From contig NZ_AP027291.1 of assembly GCF_030295745.1 (NCBI RefSeq), forward strand, positions 3,224,001 through 3,288,000: a DNA stretch of 64,000 nucleotides. The letters run 5' to 3'. Source of the DNA: Mycolicibacterium sp. TUM20985 (lineage in GTDB: Bacteria > Actinomycetota > Actinomycetes > Mycobacteriales > Mycobacteriaceae). Positions 12,607-20,522 of the stretch are shown here, in pieces. Below the pieces are notes generated by a model, which had not been told where the DNA came from, ran no database searches, and saw only the letters and a list, made by a program, of their open reading frames with translations. Numbering within the stretch: the stretch's first letter is position 1; the number at the start of each line of letters is the position of its first letter. The position numbers and the translations under genes were made by a program.

Positions 12607-14307
12607 ATGGCCGCCCGTCGTCCGCTGAGCACCGCCGTCGCGCGGTGGCATGCCGACGAGACGACGGTCGGCTCGCCGCTGATCGCCTCCGAGGTCGCCT
12701 TCCTGCGCCGGACACGGGTGTTCGGCGCGACCGGCACGGTGCTAATGGCCATCGGCGCCCTTGGTGCGGGCGCCCGGCCGGTCGTGCAGGACCCGACGTT
12801 CGGTGTGCGACTGCTCAATCTTCCCTCCCGCATCCAGACCGTGTCACTGACCATGACGACGACGGGCGCGGTCATGATGGCGCTGGCGTGGCTGATGCTC
12901 GGACGCTTCGCCCTCGGAAGCCGGCGGATGTCGCGCAGCCAGTTGGACCGCACGCTGCTGCTGTGGGCACTACCGCTGCTGATCGCGCCGCCGATGTACA
13001 GCAAGGACGTCTACTCGTACCTCGCCCAAAGCCAGATCGCCCGCCTCGGGCTCGATCCCTACCGCGTCGGACCGGCCACCGGCCTCGGGCTCGACCACGT
13101 CTTCACCCTGTCCGTACCGAGCCTGTGGCGTGAGACGCCTGCGCCGTACGGCCCGCTGTTCCTGTGGATCGGCCGCGGCATCTCCGAGATCACAGGTGAC
13201 AACATCGTCGCCGCCGTCCTCATTCACCGCATCGTCGTGCTGCTCGGCGTGGGGTTGATCGTCTGGGCCACCCCGCGATTGGCCCGCCGGTGCGGCGTGG
13301 CGGAGGTGAGTGCCCTCTGGCTGGGCCCGTGCAATCCGCTGCTGTTCATGCACCTAGTCGCCGGTATCCACAACGAGGCCCTGATGCTGGGCATGATGCT
13401 GACGGGCACCGAGTTCGCCCTGCGCGCGATCAGCCGTACCCGCGACAATTACCCGGCCGGCGTGCTGGTGCCACGCCCGCTGCACAGACCCCGCGGGCGC
13501 GAGGAGTGGGCGCGCTGGATGCCGCTGGCCATGCTGATCGCCGGCACGGTGTTGATCACCCTGTCGTCTCAGGTGAAGCTGCCGTCCCTGCTTGCGGTGG
13601 GGTTCGTGGCGATGGCCCTGGCGTACAAGTGGGGTGGCACCGTCCACGCGTTCTTCACCGCGGGCGGCCTGGTGGCGGCGATCGCGCTCGTGGTGACGGT
13701 CCTGGTCGGCTGGGCCAGCGGGCTGGGCTTTGGCTGGTTGTCGACCCTGGGAACCGCGAACGTCGTGCGGTCGTGGATGTCGCCGCCGACGCTGGTGGCC
13801 CTGGGGACCGGTCAGGTGGGCAACCTCCTCGGCCTGGGCGACCACACCACCGCGGTCCTCGGCCTCACCCGCGCGATGGGTGTGATCATCATCGCGATCC
13901 TGGTGTCGTGGCTGCTGCTCGCCGTACTGCGGGGGCGCCTGCATCCCGTCGGCGGGCTCGGCGTCGCGCTGGGTGCCACGGTGCTGTTGTTTCCGGTGGT
14001 GCAGCCGTGGTACCTCCTCTGGGCGATCATTCCGCTGGCCACGTGGGCGACGAGGCCCGGGTTCCGCGGCACGACGATCGTCATCACCCTGATCGTCGGC
14101 ATCTTCGGACCGACCGCCAACGGTGACCGATTCGCGCTCTTCCAGATCCTCGATGCGACCGCCGCCAGCTTGGTGATCGTGCTGATCCTCATCGCCCTCA
14201 CCTACCATCGGCTGCCATGGCGGCCGCTGCCCGACATAGACGCCACGGAACTGTCAGGATCTGCGCCACCGGTCGCCAAGTCCGACGCCTACGCTGAGTC
14301 ACCGTGA
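12607..14307 (+). CDS. mptB: Alpha-(1->6)-mannopyranosyltransferase MptB (GT-C)
   Basis: A 566-residue polytopic membrane protein with many hydrophobic helices, corresponding to Rv1459c/MptB. The family uses polyprenyl-phosphate mannose outside the membrane to extend the alpha-1,6 mannan core of lipomannan and lipoarabinomannan. Characteristic features are MYSKDVYSYLAQSQIARLGLDPY in the first long loop, carrying the acidic GT-C catalytic motif, and SLWRETPAPYGPLFLWIGR. It is divergent from sufR and overlaps the following ABC ATPase gene by GTGA, so it heads a three-gene operon with an exporter. Confidence 0.95.
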   Translation: MAARRPLSTAVARWHADETTVGSPLIASEVAFLRRTRVFGATGTVLMAIGALGAGARPVVQDPTFGVRLLNLPSRIQTVSLTMTTTGAVMMALAWLMLGRFALGSRRMSRSQLDRTLLLWALPLLIAPPMYSKDVYSYLAQSQIARLGLDPYRVGPATGLGLDHVFTLSVPSLWRETPAPYGPLFLWIGRGISEITGDNIVAAVLIHRIVVLLGVGLIVWATPRLARRCGVAEVSALWLGPCNPLLFMHLVAGIHNEALMLGMMLTGTEFALRAISRTRDNYPAGVLVPRPLHRPRGREEWARWMPLAMLIAGTVLITLSSQVKLPSLLAVGFVAMALAYKWGGTVHAFFTAGGLVAAIALVVTVLVGWASGLGFGWLSTLGTANVVRSWMSPPTLVALGTGQVGNLLGLGDHTTAVLGLTRAMGVIIIAILVSWLLLAVLRGRLHPVGGLGVALGATVLLFPVVQPWYLLWAIIPLATWATRPGFRGTTIVITLIVGIFGPTANGDRFALFQILDATAASLVIVLILIALTYHRLPWRPLPDIDATELSGSAPPVAKSDAYAESP

Positions 14308-15230
14308 CCTCGGAAACCCCCGTGCGCCTCCGCGGCGTGACCAAGCGGTACGGGTCGACGACGGCGGTCGACGCACTCGACCTCGAGGTCCACCGCGCCG
14401 AGGTCCTGGCGCTTCTCGGACCCAATGGCGCAGGCAAGACGACGACCGTCGAGATGTGCGAGGGCTTCCTGAAGCCCGACTCGGGCACGATCGAGATCCT
14501 CGGCTTCGATCCGTTCGTCGACAACGCACGGGTACGGGAACGCATCGGGGTGATGCTGCAGGGCGGCGGTGGCTATCCCGCCGCGCGGGCGGGCGAGATG
14601 CTGGATCTCGTCGCCGCCTATTCGGCCGATCCGCTCGACCCGCAGTGGTTGATGGCGACCCTCGGCCTGACCGAGGCGGCCAGGACCACCTACCGCAGGC
14701 TGTCCGGTGGCCAGCAGCAGCGCCTCGCCCTGGCGTGTGCAGTGGTCGGTCGGCCCGAACTGGTCTTCCTCGACGAGCCGACCGCAGGCATGGACGCCCA
14801 CGCGCGCATCGTGGTGTGGGACCTCATCGACGGGCTGCGGCGGGACGGCGTCACCGTCGTCCTGACCACCCACCAGCTCACCGAAGCCGAGCAACTCGCC
14901 GACCGGCTGGTGATCATCGACAACGGTGTCGCGGTGGCCGAGGGCACACCCGCCGAGTTGATGGGCCGGGGCGCAGAGAACCAGCTGCGATTCTCCGCCC
15001 CACCGAAACTCGATCTGTCACTGCTGATCTCGGCCCTTCCCGAGACGTACCAGGCGAGCGAGCTCAGTCCCGGCGAGTACCTCGTGGAGGGTGAGATCGA
15101 TCCGCAGGTGCTGGCCACGGTCACCGCCTGGTGTGCGCGGCTGGACGTCCTGGCCACCGACATGCGCGTCGAACAGCGCAGCCTCGAGGACGTGTTCCTC
15201 GACATCACCGGACGGGAGTTGCGGTCGTGA
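14304..15230 (+). CDS. ABC-2 type exporter, ATP-binding protein (Rv1458c-like)
   Basis: A 308-residue ATPase of an ABC exporter. Walker A is GPNGAGKTT (residues 39-47), the signature is LSGGQQQRLA, Walker B is LVFLDEPTAGMD, and the switch His lies in TTHQLTEAEQ. A C-terminal extension of about 80 residues follows the ABC core, as in DrrA-type subunits. GTG 14304 overlaps the mptB stop, and the permease GTG overlaps this gene's own stop. The exported compound is unknown; linkage to mptB hints at an envelope component. Confidence 0.93.
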   Translation: MTSETPVRLRGVTKRYGSTTAVDALDLEVHRAEVLALLGPNGAGKTTTVEMCEGFLKPDSGTIEILGFDPFVDNARVRERIGVMLQGGGGYPAARAGEMLDLVAAYSADPLDPQWLMATLGLTEAARTTYRRLSGGQQQRLALACAVVGRPELVFLDEPTAGMDAHARIVVWDLIDGLRRDGVTVVLTTHQLTEAEQLADRLVIIDNGVAVAEGTPAELMGRGAENQLRFSAPPKLDLSLLISALPETYQASELSPGEYLVEGEIDPQVLATVTAWCARLDVLATDMRVEQRSLEDVFLDITGRELRS

Positions 15231-16015
15231 CGACCAATCGGTTCGAGCCGGGGACCTTTTCCCCCGACCCACGTCCGGCGACCGTGCCGCACATGCTGGC
15301 CGCCCAGTTCCGTCTCGAGTTGAAGCTGCTGCTCCGCAACGGCGAACAACTGCTGCTGACCATGTTCATCCCGATCACCCTGCTCATCGGGCTCACCCTC
15401 ATGCCACTGGGGTCGTTCGGGCCCAATCGGGCAGCGACCTTCGTGCCCGCCATCATGGCGCTGGCGGTGATCTCGACGGCCTTCACGGGGCAGGCCATCG
15501 CGGTCGCGTTCGACCGCCGCTACGGCGCACTGAAACGTCTGGGCGCGACGGCGCTGCCGGTGTGGGGCATCATCGCCGGCAAGTCACTCGCCGTCGTCAC
15601 CGTGGTCTTCTTGCAGGCGATTCTGTTGGGCGCCATCGGCTTTGCGCTCGGCTGGCGCCCCGCGATCGCGGGCCTGGCCCTCGGTGCGGTGATCATCGCG
15701 CTGGGTACGGCCGGGTTCACGGCCATGGGCCTGCTGCTCGGCGGCACCTTGCGGGCGGAGATCGTCCTCGCGGTCGCCAACCTGCTGTGGTTCGTGTTCG
15801 CCGGCCTCGGAGCGCTCACCGTGGAGGGGGACGTTCAGGGCGGCATGGTCTCCGACACCGCGCGATTCGTCGCGCGGTTGACGCCGTCGGGGGCGCTGAC
15901 CGAGTCGCTCACCCAGGCTCTAACGGTGTCCGTGGACTGGTTCGGTGTCGCGGTGCTGGCCGGTTGGGGCGCCATCGCCGCGCTCGGTGCGCTGCGCTGG
16001 TTCCGTTTCACCTGA
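15227..16015 (+). CDS. ABC-2 type exporter, permease (Rv1457c-like)
   Basis: A 262-residue membrane protein with about six hydrophobic segments, including ILAAFRLELKLLLRNGE-like cytosolic N-terminus and helices such as LLLTMFIPITLLIGLTLMPL (slightly imprecise boundaries). It partners the ATPase encoded just upstream. The frame is open from 15131, but that part overlaps the ATPase and is not protein-like. GTG 15227 forms a GTGA overlap with the ATPase stop and begins the real N-terminus VTTNRFEPGTF. Substrate unknown. Confidence 0.92.
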   Translation: MTTNRFEPGTFSPDPRPATVPHMLAAQFRLELKLLLRNGEQLLLTMFIPITLLIGLTLMPLGSFGPNRAATFVPAIMALAVISTAFTGQAIAVAFDRRYGALKRLGATALPVWGIIAGKSLAVVTVVFLQAILLGAIGFALGWRPAIAGLALGAVIIALGTAGFTAMGLLLGGTLRAEIVLAVANLLWFVFAGLGALTVEGDVQGGMVSDTARFVARLTPSGALTESLTQALTVSVDWFGVAVLAGWGAIAALGALRWFRFT

Positions 16016-16025
16016 CCAGCGGCCC

Positions 16026-16044
16026 CTACTACGGGCTGTAGTTA
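16026..16044. promoter_or_regulatory. Inverted repeat upstream of ctaA (shared with ctaB)
   Basis: CTACTAC-GGGCT-GTAGTTA, an imperfect palindrome with a 5-base spacer; the inner ACTAC/GTAGT arms pair perfectly. It lies 22-40 bases upstream of the ctaA ATG, overlapping the expected -35 region. A matching element with the same spacer length lies upstream of ctaB (20368-20386). It is probably an operator. TACTAC/GTAGTA half-sites are typical of BlaI/CopY-family repressors, but the binding protein is not identified here. Confidence 0.5.
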
Positions 16045-16053
16045 GAACTCCTC

Positions 16054-16059
16054 TACGAT
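16054..16059 (+). promoter_or_regulatory. Candidate -10 element of ctaA (leaderless)
   Basis: TACGAT stands six bases before the ctaA ATG (16066), consistent with a leaderless transcript. The inverted repeat at 16026-16044 would then cover the -35 region. Confidence 0.45.
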
Positions 16060-16065
16060 CGGGCC

Positions 16066-17064
16066 ATGGCCGTCGGAGACCTGCGCGAAGCGCACCAGGA
16101 CAGCCGTGGCCTGATGCGATTGGTCGACGCGCTCCCCCTGCCCAGCCTGCGGACGCAGCGCATCATTGCGTTCGCGGTGATCCTCACCCAGGGCGGCATC
16201 TCCGTCACGGGCGCGATCGTCCGCGTGACCGCCTCGGGCCTGGGCTGTCCGACCTGGCCGCAATGCTTCCCGGGCAGCTTCACACCGGTTCCGGTCTCCG
16301 AGGTACCGATCGTTCATCAGGCCGTCGAGTTCGGCAATCGATTGCTGACCTTCCTCGTCGTCCTCACCGCGGCACTCGCCGTACTCGCGGTGACCCGCTC
16401 TCGTCGTCGCCGCGAAGTGAAGCTCTACGCCTGGCTGATGCCGGCGTCCACCGTGGTGCAAGCGGTGATCGGCGGGATCACGGTCCTCACCGGCCTGTTG
16501 TGGTGGACCGTGGCGATCCACCTGCTGGTGTCCATGGCGATGGTCTGGCTGGCGGTGCTGCTGTTCGTCAAGATCGGCGAACCCGATGAAGGCGTGCCCG
16601 AGCTCCTGGTGCCAAAACCCCTGCGCCAGTTGACCGTTCTCAGCGCCATGGCCCTCGCGGTCGTCCTCGTCACCGGCACGATGGTGACCGGAGCCGGGCC
16701 GCACGCCGGCGACAAGAGTGTCGACGCGCCGGTGCCGAGACTGGGCCTCGACATCATCACGCTGGTCTACCGGCACTCGTCGCTGGTCGCCGCGTACCTG
16801 TCGCTGCTGATCGGGCTGGGCTTCGCGCTGCTCGCGGTCCGCGCGCCGCGACCGGTGACGCTGCGCCTGGTCGCCGTCCTCGTCCTGGTCGCCCTGCAGG
16901 GCATGGTGGGCACCGTGCAGTTCTTCACCGGGGTCCCCGCTGCACTGGTCGCCGTCCACGTAGCCGGTGCGGCGGCATGCACGGCGGCGACCGCCGCGCT
17001 ATGGGCGTCGATGCGACCCAGATCGATGGGAGAGCGGGCCGAGCCCGAGCCGGTCCAGAGCTGA
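16066..17064 (+). CDS. ctaA: Haem A synthase CtaA
   Basis: A 332-residue polytopic membrane enzyme that oxidises the haem O C8 methyl group to give haem A for aa3 cytochrome oxidase. It has about eight hydrophobic helices. The extracellular Cys pair typical of Gram-positive CtaA is present in GLGCPTWPQCFPGSF. Haem-ligand histidines are visible in VHQAVEFGNRL, AIHLLVSMAMVW, YRHSSLVAAY and VHVAGAA. Its 3' end overlaps that of the convergent ATP-grasp gene by 66 bases. It works in series with CtaB, encoded 3.3 kb downstream. Confidence 0.95.
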   Translation: MAVGDLREAHQDSRGLMRLVDALPLPSLRTQRIIAFAVILTQGGISVTGAIVRVTASGLGCPTWPQCFPGSFTPVPVSEVPIVHQAVEFGNRLLTFLVVLTAALAVLAVTRSRRRREVKLYAWLMPASTVVQAVIGGITVLTGLLWWTVAIHLLVSMAMVWLAVLLFVKIGEPDEGVPELLVPKPLRQLTVLSAMALAVVLVTGTMVTGAGPHAGDKSVDAPVPRLGLDIITLVYRHSSLVAAYLSLLIGLGFALLAVRAPRPVTLRLVAVLVLVALQGMVGTVQFFTGVPAALVAVHVAGAAACTAATAALWASMRPRSMGERAEPEPVQS

Positions 17065-17952
17065 CTCGACGCCGAGGGCGAACTGCCGCTGCTGCGTCGC
17101 GCGGGTGTCGTCGTCGAGTTGGCGCCACCCCAGAGACGGCTCGACGAGTTCGAGTTCCAACAGCCGCGGATCGTCGAGACCACCGATGACGTCGACGCGG
17201 GCGTAGAGCAGTTCGCCGACGTCGATGCCCAGTTTCGTCGTGGCCGCGGCCAGCGCGGCGTGCCCGACGTCCCACAGCTCGAAGTCCGGATCGGCCGGCC
17301 GCAGGGTCTCCTCGGCGTAGGTGCCGGAGGCGTCGAGCGCGGCCAGTTCCCCGGGCGGTGGCAGCAGCGGGCCCTTGGTGAAGGCGTGTGACGGGCGGCC
17401 GCCGAGGAACACCAGCGCGGTCTCGCCGTCGGCGATGCGCGGGTCGTAGGGCTGTACCAGTGCGGTGTGACCGTCGACCTGTAACGCGAGGGCATGCTCG
17501 CGGGCCTTGCCCACATCGGAGAATCGTTGCGCACCAACCGAACCCGCCCCGATGGCGGGTTTGACCACGACTTCGCCAGCCGGGATCCGCACCTTCTCCC
17601 CCGGAGCGAAGAACGCGCTCGGCACCGTCGGCACACCCGCAGCCGCGAGATCGGCCAGGTACCGCTTGTCGGTGTTCCACGCCACCACGGCGGGACTGTT
17701 GACCAGATTGCGGACGCGGCGGGTCCAGGCGAGGAACTCGTCGACCCGCTCGGTGTAGTCCCACGTCGCTCGGAGGATGACGAGATCCGCGTCGAGGGTC
17801 GCCGGGTCGTCCCATGACAGCCAGCGGGCGTGCAGACCCCTCGACCTCAGCGCGGGAACGAGCCCCGCGTCGTCACCGTCCCCGTTGACGAGGGCGTGAC
17901 AACCTGCAAGGACGATGTGCGGATGGCGAACGTCGGGCCGCGCGAGCTTCAC
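16999..17952 (-). CDS. ATP-grasp superfamily protein (Rv1455-like)
   Basis: A protein of about 317 residues with an ATP-grasp fold. Visible parts are the nucleotide-binding strand GEVVVKPAIGAGSVGAQRF, the acidic Mg-binding segment LLYARVDVIG and LLELELVEPSLGW. The family joins carboxylates to amines or thiols through acyl phosphates, but the substrate is unknown. GTG 17952 is preferred because a TATCAT hexamer lies six bases upstream (leaderless), and longer versions would collide with qor. The start codons of this gene and of divergent qor are only 18 bases apart. Confidence 0.85.
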   Translation of the reverse strand: MKLARPDVRHPHIVLAGCHALVNGDGDDAGLVPALRSRGLHARWLSWDDPATLDADLVILRATWDYTERVDEFLAWTRRVRNLVNSPAVVAWNTDKRYLADLAAAGVPTVPSAFFAPGEKVRIPAGEVVVKPAIGAGSVGAQRFSDVGKAREHALALQVDGHTALVQPYDPRIADGETALVFLGGRPSHAFTKGPLLPPPGELAALDASGTYAEETLRPADPDFELWDVGHAALAAATTKLGIDVGELLYARVDVIGGLDDPRLLELELVEPSLGWRQLDDDTRATQQRQFALGVESALDRLGLGPLSHRSGSHRRP

Positions 17953-17958
17953 CTTGGA

Positions 17959-17964
17959 ATGATA
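17959..17964 (-). promoter_or_regulatory. Candidate -10 of the ATP-grasp gene, overlapping the qor promoter
   Basis: Read on the minus strand this is TATCAT (five of six matches to TATAAT), six bases before GTG 17952. On the plus strand the overlapping AATGAT (17958-17963) is seven bases before the qor ATG. Both divergent genes would be leaderless and share this 18-bp interval. Confidence 0.45.
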
Positions 17965-17970
17965 GGTGCC

Positions 17971-18945
17971 ATGTATGCGATCGAAGTGACCGAAACCGGT
18001 GGACCCGAAGTCCTGACCTACGTCGAGAAGCCCGAGCCGGAACCCGGGCCCGGCCACGTGCTCATCAAGGCCGACGCCATCGGCGTCAACTTCATCGACA
18101 CCTACGTCAGATCGGGCCTGTACCCCCGCGAACTACCGTTCATCGTCGGCACCGAAGTCTGCGGCACCGTGGCCGCCGTCGGTGACGACGTAGCGGCGCT
18201 CAACGTCGGGGATCGGGTGGTGACCGCCCAGGCCAACGGTGCCTATGCCCAATACTGCGTCGCACCAGCCGATTTCGTGGCCTACGTGCCCGATGCCGTG
18301 CCCGCCGAGGTGGCGGCGTCCGCGTTGCTCAAGGGGATGACCGCACACTATCTGCTCAAGTCGGTCTATCCGGTGCAGCAGGGCGACACGGTTCTGGTGC
18401 ACGCCGGCGCCGGTGGTGTGGGACTGATCCTCACGCAGTGGGCGACCAGCATGGCGGTCAAGGTGATCACCACCGTCTCGACTACCGCGAAGGCCGAACT
18501 GTCCCGGCAGGCCGGCGCCGTCGAGGTCCTCGACTATCCGGAGGACCCCGAGGAGTTCGGTGCCAGGATCCGTGAGCTCACCGGCGGCCGGGGCGTCGCC
18601 GCCGTGTACGACGGGGTGGGTGCGTCGACGTTCGACGCCAGCCTCGCGAGCCTTGCCCTGCGCGGCACGCTCGCGCTGTTCGGCGCGTCCAGCGGCCCCG
18701 TGCCGCCCTTCGATCCACAGCGCCTCAACAGTGGGGGTTCGCTGTTCCTGACCCGGCCGACGCTGGCGCATTACACGCGCACACCCGACGAGTTCTCCTG
18801 GCGGGCCGGCGAACTGCTCGACGCGATTGCCACGGAGGCCATCTCGGTCACGGTGAGCGAGCGGTACCCCCTGGCCGACGCCGCCAACGCACACACCGAC
18901 CTGCAGGGTCGCAAGACCGTGGGTTCAGTGGTGCTGGTTCCGTAG
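17971..18945 (+). CDS. qor: NAD(P)H:quinone oxidoreductase, zeta-crystallin type
   Basis: A 324-residue zinc-free medium-chain dehydrogenase/reductase. The N-terminus MYAIEVTETGGPEVL, the dinucleotide loop VLVHAGAGGVGLILTQWA and the segment GKT-like LKGMTAHYLL are typical of quinone oxidoreductases (Rv1454c). It probably transfers electrons from NADPH to quinones. The frame is open from 17830, but ATG 17971 is where homology starts; the upstream part lies antisense over the ATP-grasp gene. Arf-like hydrolase gene follows 2 bases after the stop. Confidence 0.93.
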   Translation: MYAIEVTETGGPEVLTYVEKPEPEPGPGHVLIKADAIGVNFIDTYVRSGLYPRELPFIVGTEVCGTVAAVGDDVAALNVGDRVVTAQANGAYAQYCVAPADFVAYVPDAVPAEVAASALLKGMTAHYLLKSVYPVQQGDTVLVHAGAGGVGLILTQWATSMAVKVITTVSTTAKAELSRQAGAVEVLDYPEDPEEFGARIRELTGGRGVAAVYDGVGASTFDASLASLALRGTLALFGASSGPVPPFDPQRLNSGGSLFLTRPTLAHYTRTPDEFSWRAGELLDAIATEAISVTVSERYPLADAANAHTDLQGRKTVGSVVLVP

Positions 18946-18947
18946 CC

Positions 18948-19379
18948 GTGCCCGACGACCTGATCGTGACGCGGGCGATCGTGGTGCCCGCGTCCGAGCT
19001 GAGCGAGCGCTTCTCGAGGTCGTCCGGGCCGGGCGGGCAGGGGGTGAATACTGCGGACAGCCGCGTGGAGCTGTCCTTCGACGTGGCCCGCGCACCGTCG
19101 GTGCCCGAGTGGTTGCGCTACCAGATGCTCTGCCGGCTGCGTAGCCGCCTGACCGCAGGCGTTCTCACCGTCACGGCCAGTGAACACCGCGGGCAGCTGC
19201 AGAACCGTGCCGCAGCCCGCGACCGCATGGCGCGCCTGCTCCGGGAGGCCGCTGCCGCCCCTCCGCCGACGCGTCGACCGACCAAGCCGTCACGGCGCGC
19301 GAAGGAACGTCGACTCGCCGACAAGAAGCGGCGGGGTGGCATCAAGCAGGGACGCGGAGGCGGCTGGGACCCGACCTAG
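18948..19379 (+). CDS. arfB: ArfB/YaeJ-type peptidyl-tRNA hydrolase (GGQ protein)
   Basis: A 143-residue release-factor-like protein. The catalytic GGQ motif is at residues 29-31 (SSGPGGQGVNTADSRVEL), and the C-terminal tail is strongly basic (RRAKERRLADKKRRGG). This is the architecture of ArfB, which enters the empty mRNA channel of stalled ribosomes and hydrolyses the peptidyl-tRNA. It lacks the codon-recognition domain of normal release factors. GTG 18948 follows the qor stop by two bases. It is convergent with ctaB, with one base between the stops. Confidence 0.9.
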   Translation: MPDDLIVTRAIVVPASELSERFSRSSGPGGQGVNTADSRVELSFDVARAPSVPEWLRYQMLCRLRSRLTAGVLTVTASEHRGQLQNRAAARDRMARLLREAAAAPPPTRRPTKPSRRAKERRLADKKRRGGIKQGRGGGWDPT

Positions 19380-19380
19380 A

Positions 19381-20328
19381 TCAGTGGAGCAGCGTCGGCA
19401 ACGCCAGCGCGGAGTCGACGGCCAAGGCGCAGAACACGACTGCTAGATAGTTGTTCGACTGCAGGAACAACCGCAGCGGCTTGACTGCCTCGCCGCGCTT
19501 CACCCCGGCATACAGCTGGTGGGCCATCGTCAGGAACCACGCGCCCGCGATCACGGCCACGGCGGCGTACAGCCATCCCGTGGCCAGGGCCAGCGCCAGC
19601 GTGGTCAGCACGGTCAGCCACGTGTAGATCAGGATCTGCTTGGTCACCTGACGTTCGGTGGCGACGACGGGCAGCATCGGCACGCCCGCGGCCTTGTAGT
19701 CGTCCTTGTAACGCATCGCCAGCGCCCAGGTGTGTGGCGGCGTCCAGAAGAAGATGATGCCGAACATCACCAGCGCCGGCCAACCGATGGTGCCGGTGAC
19801 CGCGGACCAGCCGATCATCACCGGCATGCACCCCGCGGCGCCGCCCCACACCACGTTCTGCGACGTGCGCCGCTTCAGCAGCAGCGTGTAGACGAAGACG
19901 TAGAACGCAATGGTCGCGAGGGCCAGCACACCCGACAGCAGGTTGGTGGTCCACCACAGCCAGGCGAACGAAGCGACGGTCAACACCACGCCGAACACCA
20001 GCGCGTGCCGCGTCGGCACCGCGGCCCGGGCCAGAGGCCGCAGGGCGGTCCGCTTCATCACCTTGTCGATGTCGGCGTCGGCGACACAGTTCAGTGTGTT
20101 GGCGCCCGCCGCGGCCAGCATCCCACCAAAGAGGGTGTTGAGGATCAGCAGCGGGTCGACGGTGCCCCGGTCGGCCAGCAGCATCGCCGGGATGGTGGTC
20201 ACCAGCAGGAGTTCGATGACCCGAGGCTTCGTCAGTGCCACGTACGCCAGCAGCGTGGTACGGGTTCGGCGCCAGCGCGACGTCGGGTTAGGCGCCTCGC
20301 GAAGGATACGGCGCTCGCGAATGCTCAC
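19381..20328 (-). CDS. ctaB: Protohaem IX farnesyltransferase CtaB (haem O synthase)
   Basis: A 315-residue UbiA-family prenyltransferase that adds a farnesyl group to haem B, the step before CtaA. It is polytopic. The first Asp-rich motif is [15 protein letters not shown] and the second is [14 protein letters not shown], which bind Mg-prenyl diphosphate. The start is GTG 20328. It is divergent from tkt across 194 bases that contain a palindrome like the one upstream of ctaA. Confidence 0.96.
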   Translation of the reverse strand: MSIRERRILREAPNPTSRWRRTRTTLLAYVALTKPRVIELLLVTTIPAMLLADRGTVDPLLILNTLFGGMLAAAGANTLNCVADADIDKVMKRTALRPLARAAVPTRHALVFGVVLTVASFAWLWWTTNLLSGVLALATIAFYVFVYTLLLKRRTSQNVVWGGAAGCMPVMIGWSAVTGTIGWPALVMFGIIFFWTPPHTWALAMRYKDDYKAAGVPMLPVVATERQVTKQILIYTWLTVLTTLALALATGWLYAAVAVIAGAWFLTMAHQLYAGVKRGEAVKPLRLFLQSNNYLAVVFCALAVDSALALPTLLH

Positions 20329-20367
20329 GCAGTTGGTCTCCTCGGATATCGCGGCAGCACATGGCTT

Positions 20368-20386
20368 CTACTACAGGCGATGGTAG
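20368..20386. promoter_or_regulatory. Inverted repeat upstream of ctaB (shared with ctaA)
   Basis: On the plus strand this is CTACTAC-AGGCG-ATGGTAG; read towards ctaB it is CTACCAT-CGCCT-GTAGTAG. Arm sequence and 5-base spacer match the element before ctaA. It lies 40 bases upstream of the ctaB start, and a GATATC hexamer (20345-20350) placed 17 bases downstream could be the -10 box. The rest of the ctaB-tkt interval shows nothing else certain. Confidence 0.5.
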
Positions 20387-20522
20387 ACCGTGGAACCGAG
20401 TGCTGGACAACGCAGGGTCACCGTAGGTGAACGCAGCACCAACTCGGCGACGCAGACTGCGGCGGTGAAGTGGTCCGCACTAGGGTATTCACTGACAGCT
20501 TGCCGACCCGAGGAGCTCGATC

